The notes beneath the pieces are model-generated. The model was given only the letters and a program-made list of their open reading frames with translations, had not been told where the DNA came from and searched no databases. DNA of 64,000 nucleotides, taken from Lachnospiraceae bacterium V9D3004. GTDB lineage: Bacteria > Bacillota > Clostridia > Lachnospirales > Lachnospiraceae. This document shows positions 35,267 to 45,200 of this stretch, piece after piece (the first letter of the stretch is position 1; each line of letters opens with the position of its first letter). Position numbers and translations under genes: made by a program. The stretch is from NCBI GenBank assembly GCA_000621985.1, contig JHWW01000012.1:40357-104356 (forward strand), read 5' to 3'.

Positions 35267-35295
35267 ATTGTATAATAGATGAAGCTGTATGTCAA
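35267..35295 (-). promoter_or_regulatory. Promoter of the rplM-rpsI operon
   Basis: On the minus strand: TTGACA (35290-35295), 17-bp spacer, TACAAT (35267-35272). Just upstream is the stop codon of the secreted HAD protein at 35313. Confidence 0.8.
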
Positions 35296-35312
35296 TAGTC
35301 AATTTGCCTCTT

Positions 35313-36635
35313 CTATTTTTGTGTGGCAGCTCTTGTGATCGTATCAGGATATATCTTTGCGAATTCATTCTTCATTGATATAGGAGTATATCCCATTGCG
35401 GTATATTCAGCTGACTTTTTGGTCCAGTCCTGATTTCCCCATTCCCTCACATTGTCATCGGCTATGATCATATAAGCCTCTGCGGGATAAGGATTCCTCT
35501 TATCGATCGCATAGTTCATCATACTTGTATCGCTTCCGCTGTTACCAAAAGCAAGAACCGGTCTCTGTCCGATCTCTCTTTCTATATAAATGGATTTGTT
35601 AGCATTAAGATTCTTCTGAATAAAACCACCGGTTATAACAAGTTCGTCCCCGTCAGCATATTTATAATCCATATTGGATGCCTCGGTTTCGTGTCCTTTA
35701 AGTTTTACTTCGAATTCCGTACCGATCACATGATTCGGTGTAACATAATCCTTTATCGGAGAATTAGCGATTATCGCACGGGTTGTTGTACGCTCCGTTC
35801 CGCTGACAACATAGATCGTAAAATCATTCTCGTACAGATATTTTACAAGTTCTACCATAGGAAGATAGAATCCGTCAATATATCTCATATTATTGAAGCT
35901 TGTTGTATTCTTTTTACCGAATTCCACCGCATAATTATATAATTCCTGAATCGTCATGCCCGCATAAGCTTTTGCAAAACTCTTTGCAAGTTCTGCTGTA
36001 GCGGTATAACCGGGTCCGATCTCCGATGCTGTTTTTTTCAGTTCGTCAGACGCCTTCTCCGGATGATCCTTAAGACAGTATTCAATGAACATCATTGTAT
36101 CATAATAAGAAAAATATGTCTCACAGGTCAGCGTACCGTCCATATCGAATACCGCTATCCTGTCTTTTTTAGGAATAAAGTTGGTTTTGTCGGCCTCATT
36201 TGTAACCTTGCTCACATAACTTTTAAGCTTTGCTGCCGCAGCAGAATCCGATGTCCAGTTTTGCGACAGAGGCACGGCTGTTGGCGTTGGCATCTGCGTA
36301 GCCTGAGGTTCATCGACTGACTTTTTCAGAGTAACTTTAACCGTACATTTCAATGTCTTATTCGTTACTTTTGCATTGATCACGGTCTTGCCTTTTTTCT
36401 TAGCTGTTACTTTTCCTTTTTTGTTAACTGTTGCAATACTCTTATTGGCACTGCTCCATGCAACCTTCTTTTTGGTACCGAGAACTTTAAGCTTTACACT
36501 CTGTCCAACTTCAAGCGATACATTCTTTTTCTTTAACTTTATCGTTGCCGCACTTGTGTTTTCGGTTGTGCCAAATCCTGTGACAATTATTGAAGCAGCA
36601 AGCAGTAATGCTGTGATCTTTTTAATATTTTTCAT
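35313..36635 (-). CDS. Secreted Ig-like (BIG2) protein fused to a HAD phosphatase
   Basis: 440 residues. Signal peptide (residues 1-30). A BIG2-like Ig domain (about 32-105: SLEVGQSVKLKVLGTKKKVAWSSANKSIATVNKKGKVTAKKKG) is followed by a Thr/Pro linker. A HAD hydrolase of the phosphoserine-phosphatase type follows: motif I FDMDGTLTCE (about 165), motif II VVSGTERTTTRA (about 280), motif III Lys in the IYIERE region, motif IV FGNSGSDTSMM (about 378). All four HAD motifs are intact, so it is probably an active extracellular phosphatase. GGGAGG lies before the ATG. Substrate unknown; phosphate scavenging is one possibility. Confidence 0.85.
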   Translation of the reverse strand: MKNIKKITALLLAASIIVTGFGTTENTSAATIKLKKKNVSLEVGQSVKLKVLGTKKKVAWSSANKSIATVNKKGKVTAKKKGKTVINAKVTNKTLKCTVKVTLKKSVDEPQATQMPTPTAVPLSQNWTSDSAAAAKLKSYVSKVTNEADKTNFIPKKDRIAVFDMDGTLTCETYFSYYDTMMFIEYCLKDHPEKASDELKKTASEIGPGYTATAELAKSFAKAYAGMTIQELYNYAVEFGKKNTTSFNNMRYIDGFYLPMVELVKYLYENDFTIYVVSGTERTTTRAIIANSPIKDYVTPNHVIGTEFEVKLKGHETEASNMDYKYADGDELVITGGFIQKNLNANKSIYIEREIGQRPVLAFGNSGSDTSMMNYAIDKRNPYPAEAYMIIADDNVREWGNQDWTKKSAEYTAMGYTPISMKNEFAKIYPDTITRAATQK

Positions 36636-36671
36636 AATGTTCCTCCCTTTTTCTCCCTATTATGTAACTGT

Positions 36672-36717
36672 CAGCACCCCATGAGCATGGGTTTCACGCC
36701 TGCGAATTAGGGTGCTG
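36672..36717. repeat. Intergenic palindrome
   Basis: CAGCACCC (36672-36679) and GGGTGCTG (36710-36717) are complementary. A competing inner hairpin CCCATG-AG-CATGGG (36678-36691) overlaps the left arm. It lies between two secreted Ig-domain genes, downstream of one hypothetical start and with no T-run. Confidence 0.4.
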
Positions 36718-36785
36718 AACATCTAGGTTTTATGTTAAGCTGACCGACTATATGTTAATGGCGCGGGTAATCGCAAACAGTAACC

Positions 36786-37823
36786 TTAGAATCTGTATGC
36801 GTTAAAGTATACCTTTGCATCTGCATATTTTACGCGATACCAGTTACCTGTCTCATCTTTAAGATAAGTTCCTGTCACATCGTCTTCCTCATAAGGAATG
36901 GAGATGTCTTCAAACTTGGTTGCTCCGGCGTCAACAGATGTATATATCTCTTTTGCAAGAACGATATTACCTGAAATATCTGTAAATATCGCTGCACCTC
37001 TGACATAATTCTTAACAGCTCCGCTGTTTACAAATGTTACAGGTACCTTGCCCGGATCACTTCCCTGTCCGAGTGTTACCGACATTTCGGACGATGCATC
37101 ATAATAATGTGAATAAGTATTATTTGAAACCGTTACACTTACTGTTGAAGTATTCGGATCTACAAGTTTTGCCTTATCTTTTCCAACACTTACAACTATG
37201 TACTGTGTAGCTCCTGCAGATATAGCATAACCGCCTACGGTATCACTTGTGATAACGCCGCCTGCTACCGATGTTAACTGATAGCTTACCTTGTAAGTAT
37301 CTATTAAAGAGCTGTTACCGTTTGTAACTGTGAAAAGAACTGTTCCGCTCTTAACTACAGGCTGTACCTTTACAGCCATCTTTGCAGCAAGTTCGCTGTT
37401 GGACAACTGGGTTCCTACCGGTTCCGCAGAAGCTGCCGGAGTATTGTTGCTTGTGTTATTGCCGGTGTTGTTTCCTGTGCTGCCGGTGTTTTTCTTTGAT
37501 ACCGTCACGCTGCAGGTAACGTTTTTCTTGCCTACTTTTGCAATGATAGTGCAGTTACCTTCTTTTTTAGCCTTAACGATAACCTTTGTATTGCCTACTT
37601 TAGTTAATTTTACGATCTTCTTGTTGGTAGAAGACCATTTTACTTTCTTCTTTGCTCCCTTAACAGAGATTACCGTTTCGTCACCTTTCTTCATTTTAAG
37701 TGACTTCTTGCTCATTTTGAGCTTTGCAGCGCCTGCAGTATTACCTGCCAATCCTGCAAAACATCCGATGGTCAGTGCACAAACGAGTACCTTAGCCATT
37801 AATTTGATTCCTGATTTTTTCAT
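36786..37823 (-). CDS. Secreted protein with N-terminal BIG2-like Ig domain
   Basis: 345 residues. Signal peptide (1-32, LVCALTIGCFAGLAG). A lysine-rich BIG2-like domain (about 33-108: LKMKKGDETVISVKGAKKKVKWSSTNKKIVKLTKVGNTKVIVKA) is followed by an Asn/Thr/Gly linker (NTGSTGNNTGNNTSNNT). A β-rich C-terminal region (about 145-345) without a family I recognise ends GNWYRVKYADAKVYFNAYRF. AGGAGG lies before the ATG. It starts 20 bp after the hisC stop, so it may share the hisC transcript. Surface-exposed or secreted; function unknown. Confidence 0.78.
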   Translation of the reverse strand: MKKSGIKLMAKVLVCALTIGCFAGLAGNTAGAAKLKMSKKSLKMKKGDETVISVKGAKKKVKWSSTNKKIVKLTKVGNTKVIVKAKKEGNCTIIAKVGKKNVTCSVTVSKKNTGSTGNNTGNNTSNNTPAASAEPVGTQLSNSELAAKMAVKVQPVVKSGTVLFTVTNGNSSLIDTYKVSYQLTSVAGGVITSDTVGGYAISAGATQYIVVSVGKDKAKLVDPNTSTVSVTVSNNTYSHYYDASSEMSVTLGQGSDPGKVPVTFVNSGAVKNYVRGAAIFTDISGNIVLAKEIYTSVDAGATKFEDISIPYEEDDVTGTYLKDETGNWYRVKYADAKVYFNAYRF

Positions 37824-37843
37824 AATAATATCCTCCTGAAAAA

Positions 37844-38899
37844 TTACATAATAATATCTCTAAGAACCTTCATGAATTCATCCATCTCTTCATCGGTCCC
37901 TACAGTCACTCTAAGATAGTTATCAAGTCTGGGTTTATTAAAGTATCTTACATATATTTTCTGCTTCTTCAATTCTTCGAATATCTTTAAAGCCGGAACG
38001 TCTTTATGTGAAATGAACAGAAAATTCGTATGTGAATCAAGCACCTTAAAGCCGACATCCCTCAGTTCACCCGTGATACGTTCTCTTGTCTTTATTATCT
38101 TATCTGTTGTAGCTTTGAAATATGCTTCATCTTTAACGGATTCTGTTCCGAGTATGATGGACGGCATATTCATAGTGTAGGAATTGTAGGATAATTTTAC
38201 GCCCTTAAGCGCGCATATCAATTCTTCATTACCGATCGCATATCCTATTCTCATTCCAGCCATTGATCTTGACTTGGAAAATGTTCTCACTATAAGTATA
38301 TTATCATATGTGTCAATAAGCTTAAGCGCACTCTCTCCTCCAAAGTCAATATATGCCTCATCAATTATAACTACCGAACCCTGGTTAGCTTTCACTATCT
38401 TCTCGATATTCTCCACAGGTTCATATAATGATGTCGGTGCATTCGGATTGGCGATCACTATTCCGCCATTCTCCTGCATATAGTCATTAATATCTATACT
38501 ATAATCTTCTTTCACTGCAGGCATCCTGCATGGTATCCCGAAAAGTCCCGCCCATACGATATAGAACGAGTATGTGATATCCGGGAACAATATCGGAACA
38601 TCCGAATTGAAGAAGGTGAGAAATGACATCGCAAGGACATCATCCGATCCAACCCCGACAAAAACCTGTTCATCCCTTACACCGTGATATCTTGCAAGTT
38701 CCGCCGACAAAAGACGTACGTCAGGATCAGGATATAACCTTAACCTGTCGGTGTCAATGCCTGCCGCAAGCTTTGCAACCGCCGGTGCGGGAGGATATGG
38801 ATTCTCATTGGTATTAAGTTTTATAATGTTACCCTCCTGGGGCTGTTCCCCCGGAACATACGGTTCGGTCTTACGAATATTGTCACGCCAGTCTGACAT
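37844..38899 (-). CDS. hisC: Histidinol-phosphate aminotransferase
   Basis: PLP enzyme of histidine synthesis, converting imidazole acetol phosphate and Glu to histidinol phosphate. 351 residues. NTNENPYPP at the substrate end, GSDDVLA, NPNAPTS, VVIIDEAYIDF, and the PLP Lys in VRTFSKSRSMAGMRIGY (about residue 215). The C-terminal NYLRVTVGT motif carries the Arg that binds the carboxylate. GGAAAGG lies before the ATG. No other his gene is nearby, so a related aminotransferase role cannot be excluded. It lies 79 bp from a second aminotransferase on the same strand. Confidence 0.88.
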   Translation of the reverse strand: MSDWRDNIRKTEPYVPGEQPQEGNIIKLNTNENPYPPAPAVAKLAAGIDTDRLRLYPDPDVRLLSAELARYHGVRDEQVFVGVGSDDVLAMSFLTFFNSDVPILFPDITYSFYIVWAGLFGIPCRMPAVKEDYSIDINDYMQENGGIVIANPNAPTSLYEPVENIEKIVKANQGSVVIIDEAYIDFGGESALKLIDTYDNILIVRTFSKSRSMAGMRIGYAIGNEELICALKGVKLSYNSYTMNMPSIILGTESVKDEAYFKATTDKIIKTRERITGELRDVGFKVLDSHTNFLFISHKDVPALKIFEELKKQKIYVRYFNKPRLDNYLRVTVGTDEEMDEFMKVLRDIIM

Positions 38900-38978
38900 T
38901 TTTTAAGTCCTTTCCAAATTATCAGGTAACTGATGATCACCAAAATTCATCGTTGTAATACGCAGGTGAACAGTTACA

Positions 38979-40160
38979 TTATTTGTATGCTTCCGCCAAT
39001 TTCTTAAATGCTCCCATGGAACGCTTGATCATATCATGATCAACACAGTAAGCGATCCTTATATAACCCGGTCCGAAGAATGTCGATCCGGGAACAAGCA
39101 AAAGATTGAATTCCTTTGCCTTGCTTACAAATGCCTTGTCATCTCCACCTAGTGCCTTAACATACATATAGAAAGCACCCTGCGGTTTGATGCATTCGAA
39201 GCCCAGTTCGGTAAGTCCGTTGTACAACAATTCTCTGTTCCTGTTATAAGCCTCAACGTCCACTTCCGCATCAAGACATTTTGCAACAGCTCTCTGGATC
39301 AATGACGGCGCATTGACAAATCCCAGTATCCTGTTGGCAACATTGGCTGCCTGAACTACATTTTCAAAATCATCAGCTTCGTTCGGTATTACAAGATATC
39401 CGATACGCTCTCCGGGAAGTGAAAGCGACTTACTGTACGAATAACCGACAATAGTATCATCATAATACTTCGTAAGATAAGGAACATCAAGTCCGTCATA
39501 CACAAGTTCTCTGTACGGTTCGTCCGCAATAAGATATATTGCCTTACCGTATTCCTTTTCTTTTTCACGAAGTACATCCGCAAGCCTGATTATATCTTCT
39601 TCCGAATATACAACACCTGTAGGGTTATTGGGATTATTGATTATCACTGCTTTGGTCTTATCACTTATTGTCTTACCGAATTCGACCGGATCGGGAATAA
39701 AATTATCCGATGGCGGTACTACCTTAAGAACTCCGCCATAATTCTTTACATAATTGGAATATTCTCCGAAGAAAGGAGCGAATACAACAACTTCATCACC
39801 CGGATCGAGCAGAGTCTTCAAAATAACGTTAAGTCCTCCTGCCGCACCTACTGTCATAATTATATTGCCTGCACCAAATACTGTGCCGAACCTGCCGTTA
39901 AGTGAATTCGCTATAGCTTCCCTGACATCTTCATATCCGGAATTGTTCATATATCCATGCACCAGATTCGGTTCCTCGTTCTGAAGAACATCGATCATAG
40001 CTTCCTTAACCTGCTTGGGAGGCTCGACGCTGGGGTTGCCCAGACTGAAATCATATACATTTTCCGCGCCGTATTTCTTTGCCATGTTCTTGCCTTCCTC
40101 AAACATCGCCCTGATCACGGAACTGCCTTTTACATAATCAACCATGCTCTTTGCTATCAT
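38979..40160 (-). CDS. Class I/II pyridoxal-phosphate aminotransferase (AspB-like)
   Basis: 393 residues. DFSLGNPSVEPP, MTVGAAGGLNVILK, INNPNNPTGVVYS, LIADEPYRELVYDG, PLP Lys in GYSYSKSLSLPGERIGY (about residue 238), and the RIAYCVDHD end. This is the fold of aspartate/aromatic aminotransferases in Clostridia; the amino donor cannot be fixed. AAGGAGG lies 9 bases before the ATG. Promoter at 40195-40224. It is probably co-transcribed with hisC downstream. Confidence 0.88.
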   Translation of the reverse strand: MIAKSMVDYVKGSSVIRAMFEEGKNMAKKYGAENVYDFSLGNPSVEPPKQVKEAMIDVLQNEEPNLVHGYMNNSGYEDVREAIANSLNGRFGTVFGAGNIIMTVGAAGGLNVILKTLLDPGDEVVVFAPFFGEYSNYVKNYGGVLKVVPPSDNFIPDPVEFGKTISDKTKAVIINNPNNPTGVVYSEEDIIRLADVLREKEKEYGKAIYLIADEPYRELVYDGLDVPYLTKYYDDTIVGYSYSKSLSLPGERIGYLVIPNEADDFENVVQAANVANRILGFVNAPSLIQRAVAKCLDAEVDVEAYNRNRELLYNGLTELGFECIKPQGAFYMYVKALGGDDKAFVSKAKEFNLLLVPGSTFFGPGYIRIAYCVDHDMIKRSMGAFKKLAEAYK

Positions 40161-40194
40161 TAAAATGTGCCTCCTTTAATTTCAGACTAGACCT

Positions 40195-40224
40195 ATTCTA
40201 CAACGCAAGATACGAAATTGTCAA
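40195..40224 (-). promoter_or_regulatory. Promoter for the aminotransferase genes
   Basis: On the minus strand: TTGACA (40219-40224), 18-bp spacer, TAGAAT (40195-40200), 35 bp before the ATG. Confidence 0.6.
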
Positions 40225-40320
40225 TTATTACTGTTCGGGCAAATTGTTCTTGCAAACGTAATACATGTGTGCTATTATATCTGTATTGCAGATTTTCATA
40301 TGTTCTTTATTTCACATTTT

Positions 40321-40390
40321 AACTGTATATCCAATTCATTATTTCGTTTCAACTGCATATATTTTACAGGAAAGCATTATAACTGTATAA
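40321..40390 (+). repeat. Three direct repeats at exact 30-bp intervals
   Basis: AACTGTATAT (40321), AACTGCATAT (40351) and AACTGTATAA (40381), each 30 bp apart, upstream of the secreted NlpC/P60 gene at 40479. The phasing is about three helical turns, as expected for a regulator bound to one face. The rest of 40225-40478 shows no other clear feature. Confidence 0.5.
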
Positions 40391-40478
40391 ACACCAAATG
40401 TACGCCTGTGCAAAGTGGCAATATACATGGGTGTTAAACAATCACCATCAAACTATATATATCAGGAGGAACTTATAT

Positions 40479-41948
40479 ATGAAATCAATAAAAAACGCTA
40501 TTATTATTCTTGTTTTAGGAATGATCATATCTTTTGGCCTGTCTGTTGATACACAGGCAAACGAACACAACATCATGCTTGAACTGCCTGAGAAATATGA
40601 TATATACTCTCCAAAATTATTGTTTAACAATGATTACGGAACTTTTTCATTTCGTGATCCTTACAGTATCAATCTCAATAATTCCGACAGGGAGTTCGAT
40701 CCCGATGACAAGGTCCGACTTGTTACGGGAACAACATTCAGATCATCCTCTGCAAAAAAGCTGCAGGTAGACGCAAGCGGAAAATATAAAGTTTTAAATA
40801 CCGGAAAAGCCTCTGTTATTATAGAAGAAACCTACTATGAATGCTGTTATTCGGATTTTATCAAATACTGCAACAACGCGGTATCTCCCGGAGCACTGAC
40901 CGTAACCGGGTCTCTCGGATCGCTTCCTAAAGAATTAAAGCAGATACCGCCGCCAATATCCTTAACGTCACAGATGAAAGACGGTGTCAAAAAGGAAAAA
41001 TATCGTTTTGATATTAATATATACAAAGACACAAGCATGGCTTATCCGACCAAAAAATCACTGGTAAGTTATATTATCGCCAATCCTGTCACGATCCCCA
41101 TCAAAAATCTGCCGGATCCCGGCAAATCATATGAACTGAACGGTTCAGCCAACAAAGACGATTTCCTATTTGACGTAATATATGATAAGAAGGAAAAGGC
41201 GATAAAGCTTAATATGTATACCATAGGCAAAGCCGTGCTCACGATCACGATCAACAATCTGACATTCAATATAAATATAGACTCAAGAAATATTGAAATA
41301 AGTAAAGATTCACTGTTGATCGCAACAAAAGAAAAAAAGACGATAAAACTGAAAGGTTACGACAAAAAAATCAAATGGAAAACAACCCGATCCGGAATTG
41401 TAAAGATCACACAAAAAGGCGAGATCATCGGCAGAAAAAAAGGCAATACGATAGTATATGCAGAGATAGACGGTCACAGGTTCGGCTGTGCGGTATCTGT
41501 TGTAAGTAAGGCAATGAAAAATGTATTAAGGCAAGCTAATATGATCGCTGATAAATGGAAATACAGTCAGCCAAAAAGAATGAAAAACGGTTATTATGAC
41601 TGCAGTTCCCTTGTGTGGAAATCTTATAAAAAAGCCGGCAAAAATTTTGACGACACCCGATCCGCACCCACAGCCGCAAACATGGCTAAATGGTGTTTTT
41701 CGAAAAAGAAAATGTTAAGTTACGGCTTCACGAAAAATAGCATCAAAAATATGAAACTAAGCCCCGGAGATCTGGTATTTTATTCCGGACGCAAAAACGG
41801 AAGATACAAGGGCATATATCATGTCGAGATGTTTATGGGTTATTGTTGCGGTGATTGGGAAGGAAAAGCATTCCATCTTATTCCCATGGGAACAACGAAA
41901 AGCATACAATACGGACATAAATATATCGCCAGACCGTACAATATCTGA
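40479..41948 (+). CDS. Secreted NlpC/P60 endopeptidase with Ig-like domain
   Basis: 489 residues from the ATG at 40479 (AGGAGG site 8 bases upstream; the longer reading frame from 40398 has none). Signal peptide 1-26. An N-terminal β-rich region follows. A BIG2-like domain is near residues 270-340 (SLLIATKEKKTIKLKGYDKKIKWKTTRSGIVKIT). The C-terminal NlpC/P60 domain (about 350-489) has the catalytic Cys in YYDCSSLVWKSYKKAG and the His in IYHVEMFMGY. Such enzymes cut the D-Glu-diamino-acid bond in wall peptides. Single-gene unit with its own upstream repeats (40321-40390); a terminator lies at 42151-42190. Confidence 0.85.
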   Translation: MKSIKNAIIILVLGMIISFGLSVDTQANEHNIMLELPEKYDIYSPKLLFNNDYGTFSFRDPYSINLNNSDREFDPDDKVRLVTGTTFRSSSAKKLQVDASGKYKVLNTGKASVIIEETYYECCYSDFIKYCNNAVSPGALTVTGSLGSLPKELKQIPPPISLTSQMKDGVKKEKYRFDINIYKDTSMAYPTKKSLVSYIIANPVTIPIKNLPDPGKSYELNGSANKDDFLFDVIYDKKEKAIKLNMYTIGKAVLTITINNLTFNINIDSRNIEISKDSLLIATKEKKTIKLKGYDKKIKWKTTRSGIVKITQKGEIIGRKKGNTIVYAEIDGHRFGCAVSVVSKAMKNVLRQANMIADKWKYSQPKRMKNGYYDCSSLVWKSYKKAGKNFDDTRSAPTAANMAKWCFSKKKMLSYGFTKNSIKNMKLSPGDLVFYSGRKNGRYKGIYHVEMFMGYCCGDWEGKAFHLIPMGTTKSIQYGHKYIARPYNI

Positions 41949-41965
41949 TCCCCATTCCGCAATTC

Positions 41966-42081
41966 GTGCTCCATGTTCCTGCACCCTTAAGAGGCGTGCC
42001 CGTGCAAGCGTAACACACGCTGCAGTTGCTATCGGTTATGGAGCACAAGCCACGGCGTGCCCATGCAAGTGTAGCACACGC
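41966..42081. repeat. Intergenic repeat cluster
   Basis: Two imperfect direct copies of a 28-bp unit (GGCGTGCC.GTGCAAG.GTA.CACACGC at 41993-42020 and 42054-42081, 61 bp apart). A perfect 9-bp inverted repeat GTGCTCCAT (41966-41974) / ATGGAGCAC (42038-42046) interleaves with them. GC-rich relative to its surroundings; noncoding. Confidence 0.55.
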
Positions 42082-42150
42082 TTGCATGGTTGGTGTTTAT
42101 CGCGCAAGTAAAAAAACATTCCTTGCTCGACGTCACGCTACACACAAGAA

Positions 42151-42190
42151 GCCCCCTGCTGGTACAATTGTCACGCAGGGGGCTTTTTAT
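42151..42190 (+). terminator. Strong terminator between convergent genes
   Basis: Stem GCCCCCTGC / GCAGGGGGC with a 15-base loop and TTTTTAT on the plus side; the minus side has a weaker TTCTT. It ends the NlpC/P60 gene and probably also the convergent GH127 operon. Confidence 0.85.
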
Positions 42191-42213
42191 ATTATAAGGG
42201 GGGAGGGTATAAC

Positions 42214-45200
42214 TTATTTTTTAACTTTAATCGTAACTGTTGCTTTTACTTTCTTAACTTTTGCGGTCACTTTAACTTTACCGGCCTTTTTGCCTTTAAG
42301 CTTTCCGGTCTTGGCATTGATAGTTGCGATCTTTTTCTTGTTAACGCTCCATTTTACCTTGCCTTTTACATTATAAAGCTTAGCCGTAAGCTTAATTGTC
42401 TTGCCAACCTTAACTGTCTTCTTGCCCTTAATCTTAATCTTTGCTTTGTCTGCCTTAGGTTGAGTTGTGGTAGTTGTCTGTGTCTGTACTGCCGGTGTCA
42501 CTGATGTGACCGGTGTCTGTACGGTAGTGCCCGGAGTTGTTGTTGTGCTTCCCGGTGTTGTCTGGTTAGTATTACCGGGATCATTTGATGCGAGAGTCTG
42601 TACCACATTAACTGTATATTCTTTTGATGTTGTATGGTCTTCTCCGTAAGCAGTAAGCTTGAAGGTTGCATTCTCACCGTTAACGGTAAGCGCCTGTGCT
42701 TTTCCGTCATTTACAAGAAGGTCATTAATATAAAGCAGACCGAACTTGTCACCGAGAGAGAATGTAGCCTTAACAACCTGCGTTCCCATTGGAACACTGA
42801 TCGTAAATGAATTGTCTGTGCTTGTTACGGTTCCGACATTGGTTGTAACCGATGCTATTGAAGCATTATTGTTATAATTGATTGCCATGTACAAGCCGTC
42901 TGCAAGTCTTGCGCTGTTATTCGAATCACCGGTCTCGAATTTGATGTTAATGGTTGTAACTTTTTCTTTAGTGCCGGCATCGGTGTCAACATCACGCTCG
43001 GCTGCATTTGTGGCAACAACATCATCAGGTATCACATAATCCTTCGAATATATGTCTTCGTCACCGGTATAATTGATGGTATCTGTTGCAATCACTGTAT
43101 TACCGACTGATATCTTAATTGTTTTACCGTTGTCTTCTTTTAAGAATTTACATCTGATAGTATTGTGCTTATCAGTCTTAACTTTCATGTTATAGCTGAA
43201 ATATCCGCCGGATGTAGCATAACGTGTGCTTCGTCCCTGGGTATCATTGCCTGCTACAGAACCCGATTCCTTAAGGTCATGAAGCTGATCTTTTTCGTAC
43301 TGCTCATAACCCGGCATGATCGAATCTATAGTACAATTGGCAAAACGTCCCTCTTCCTTATTGGCACGAATAGTAGCTTCAAGCTGGTCCTGTGAAAGAG
43401 CGCTGAAATACCAGTAGATACCATAGCGTTCATCATTAAGTGTATTGAACGGAACGAATGTGAGTCCGCCGTCGAAGTTATCGTCGGCATCGGTTCCTGT
43501 AAGCTTGAATTCAAGTCCGTCAGGTGATTCAACCTTAACCATATTATCAGGTATGTTCTTCATGAACTGCTCAAGTGAACTGTCTTCGATTGAAAGAGTC
43601 TCTGAACCGAGAACCTGTTTCGAAGTCTGGTTATAGCTGATCGAAAGTGTACACTGTTCCGAACCTACTACTTTGTAATATGGTGCACTTAAGTTAGCTC
43701 CTGCCCATGTAAGGTTGCTTGACTTGGTTGTATCCATATAATCGGAACCAAGCCTTGCAGCGAGGAGAGTAGGGCCGTAGCGGAATGCATATACAGAATC
43801 ATTATCCGGAAGACCTACGGCCTTTACTGTCATTGGGTATTTGATAGTGAACTTGTCACCATTCTTCCATGCACGATTAATGTTAACATAACCACCTTCT
43901 GTGTTGATTCCGTCAACTGCAGTTCCGTTAACGGTCACATAAGGTGAACCCGATATCCATTCGGGAACTCTCAAATATATGTTGAGATTCTTCTCGGAAC
44001 CGTCGGCAATGTCAACAGTGAATTCGGCTGTATCACTCTTTGTAACATCACTTACCTGTGTAAGTTTGAATCCTTTTTCTTTCCAGTTGAGTACGGATGC
44101 TACATACTGATTGATGATCAGTGAATCATCGTTGTAGAAGTATATACTGTCACCGAGCTTGGTATAATTCTCCATTCCGGTTCCCGTACAGCACCAGAAC
44201 ATATTCTCTGCAGGATCGCCCTGTCCGAAGAATTTGAAATAACCTGTAGCCATAGGTGTGAAATATGAGAAATTGCCTTTTTCGATATCGATGGCGCCCA
44301 TGATGGCATTTCTCAGTGTATTTTCATAATAATCGGCATATTTTACATCACCTGTTATCATGAACAGTTCTCTTGTTATACGAAGCAGATTGTGCGCACA
44401 GCAGCTCTCGCAGTTACACTGTGTACGTGTTGCATCAAGCTGTTCGTCCTTACGGAAATGTTCCATATCACTCACGCCGCCGGTTGCATACGAATGCTTG
44501 GACATGACAAGCTCCCAGAAATCAGCAGCGTAATCAAGATAATCTTCATCACCCATTGTCTTATAACGGTTCAATGCTCCAAGGAATTTCGGAATCGTTG
44601 CATTGGCATGTCTGTTGTTAAGCGTGTCTGCTTTGCCTGAAAGAATTGTTTTGTAATGGTTAGGATCGTCAAACTGATGAGCTGCCTCAGCATACTTATC
44701 GTCACCGGTAAGAGCATATAATTCATATAGGCAGTCGTTCATTCCGCCGTACTCTGTTCCAAGGATCCTGTTCTGAGTACTCTGATCCCATTTCATAACA
44801 CGATTATGGATCCAGTCGCCGAGTCCTTTTGCGATATCAAGCGCTTTCTCATTATCGGTCTGCTTATATACATCAAGAAGTCCGGTAAGAACTTTGTGCA
44901 TGTTGTACCATGGCACCCATGTTTCACCACTGTCCTTTCCTTCAACGATGTTGAACTGCTTCTCTACGTTACTTGGATCCTGGATCTTTGCGCCGAATAT
45001 GAATCCCGTACCGAGATAATCCTGACATTCCTTCAATCCGTCGATCATTTCATCAAGAATCCTCTTAAGCTCTTCATCGCCTGTTGCCTTAACTGCCTGA
45101 GCTGCTGCCGAGAGGTAGTGACCTACGCAGTGACCGCCAAGATAACTGTCTTCCCAGCCTTTATAAGGCTTGTATCCTTTTGTTTCAAGACCTGCCGTCT

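Noticed and set aside
40389..40399. Single copy of AAACACCAAAT outside the integrative element
   Set aside because: One isolated unit, not tandem, with no core site nearby; most likely chance.
4254..40435. An 11-mer (ACATGGGTGTT) shared by the regions before the genes at 4322 and 40479, followed by similar ACAAT
   Set aside because: An 11-base match is expected many times by chance within a 64-kb window; no longer similarity surrounds it.
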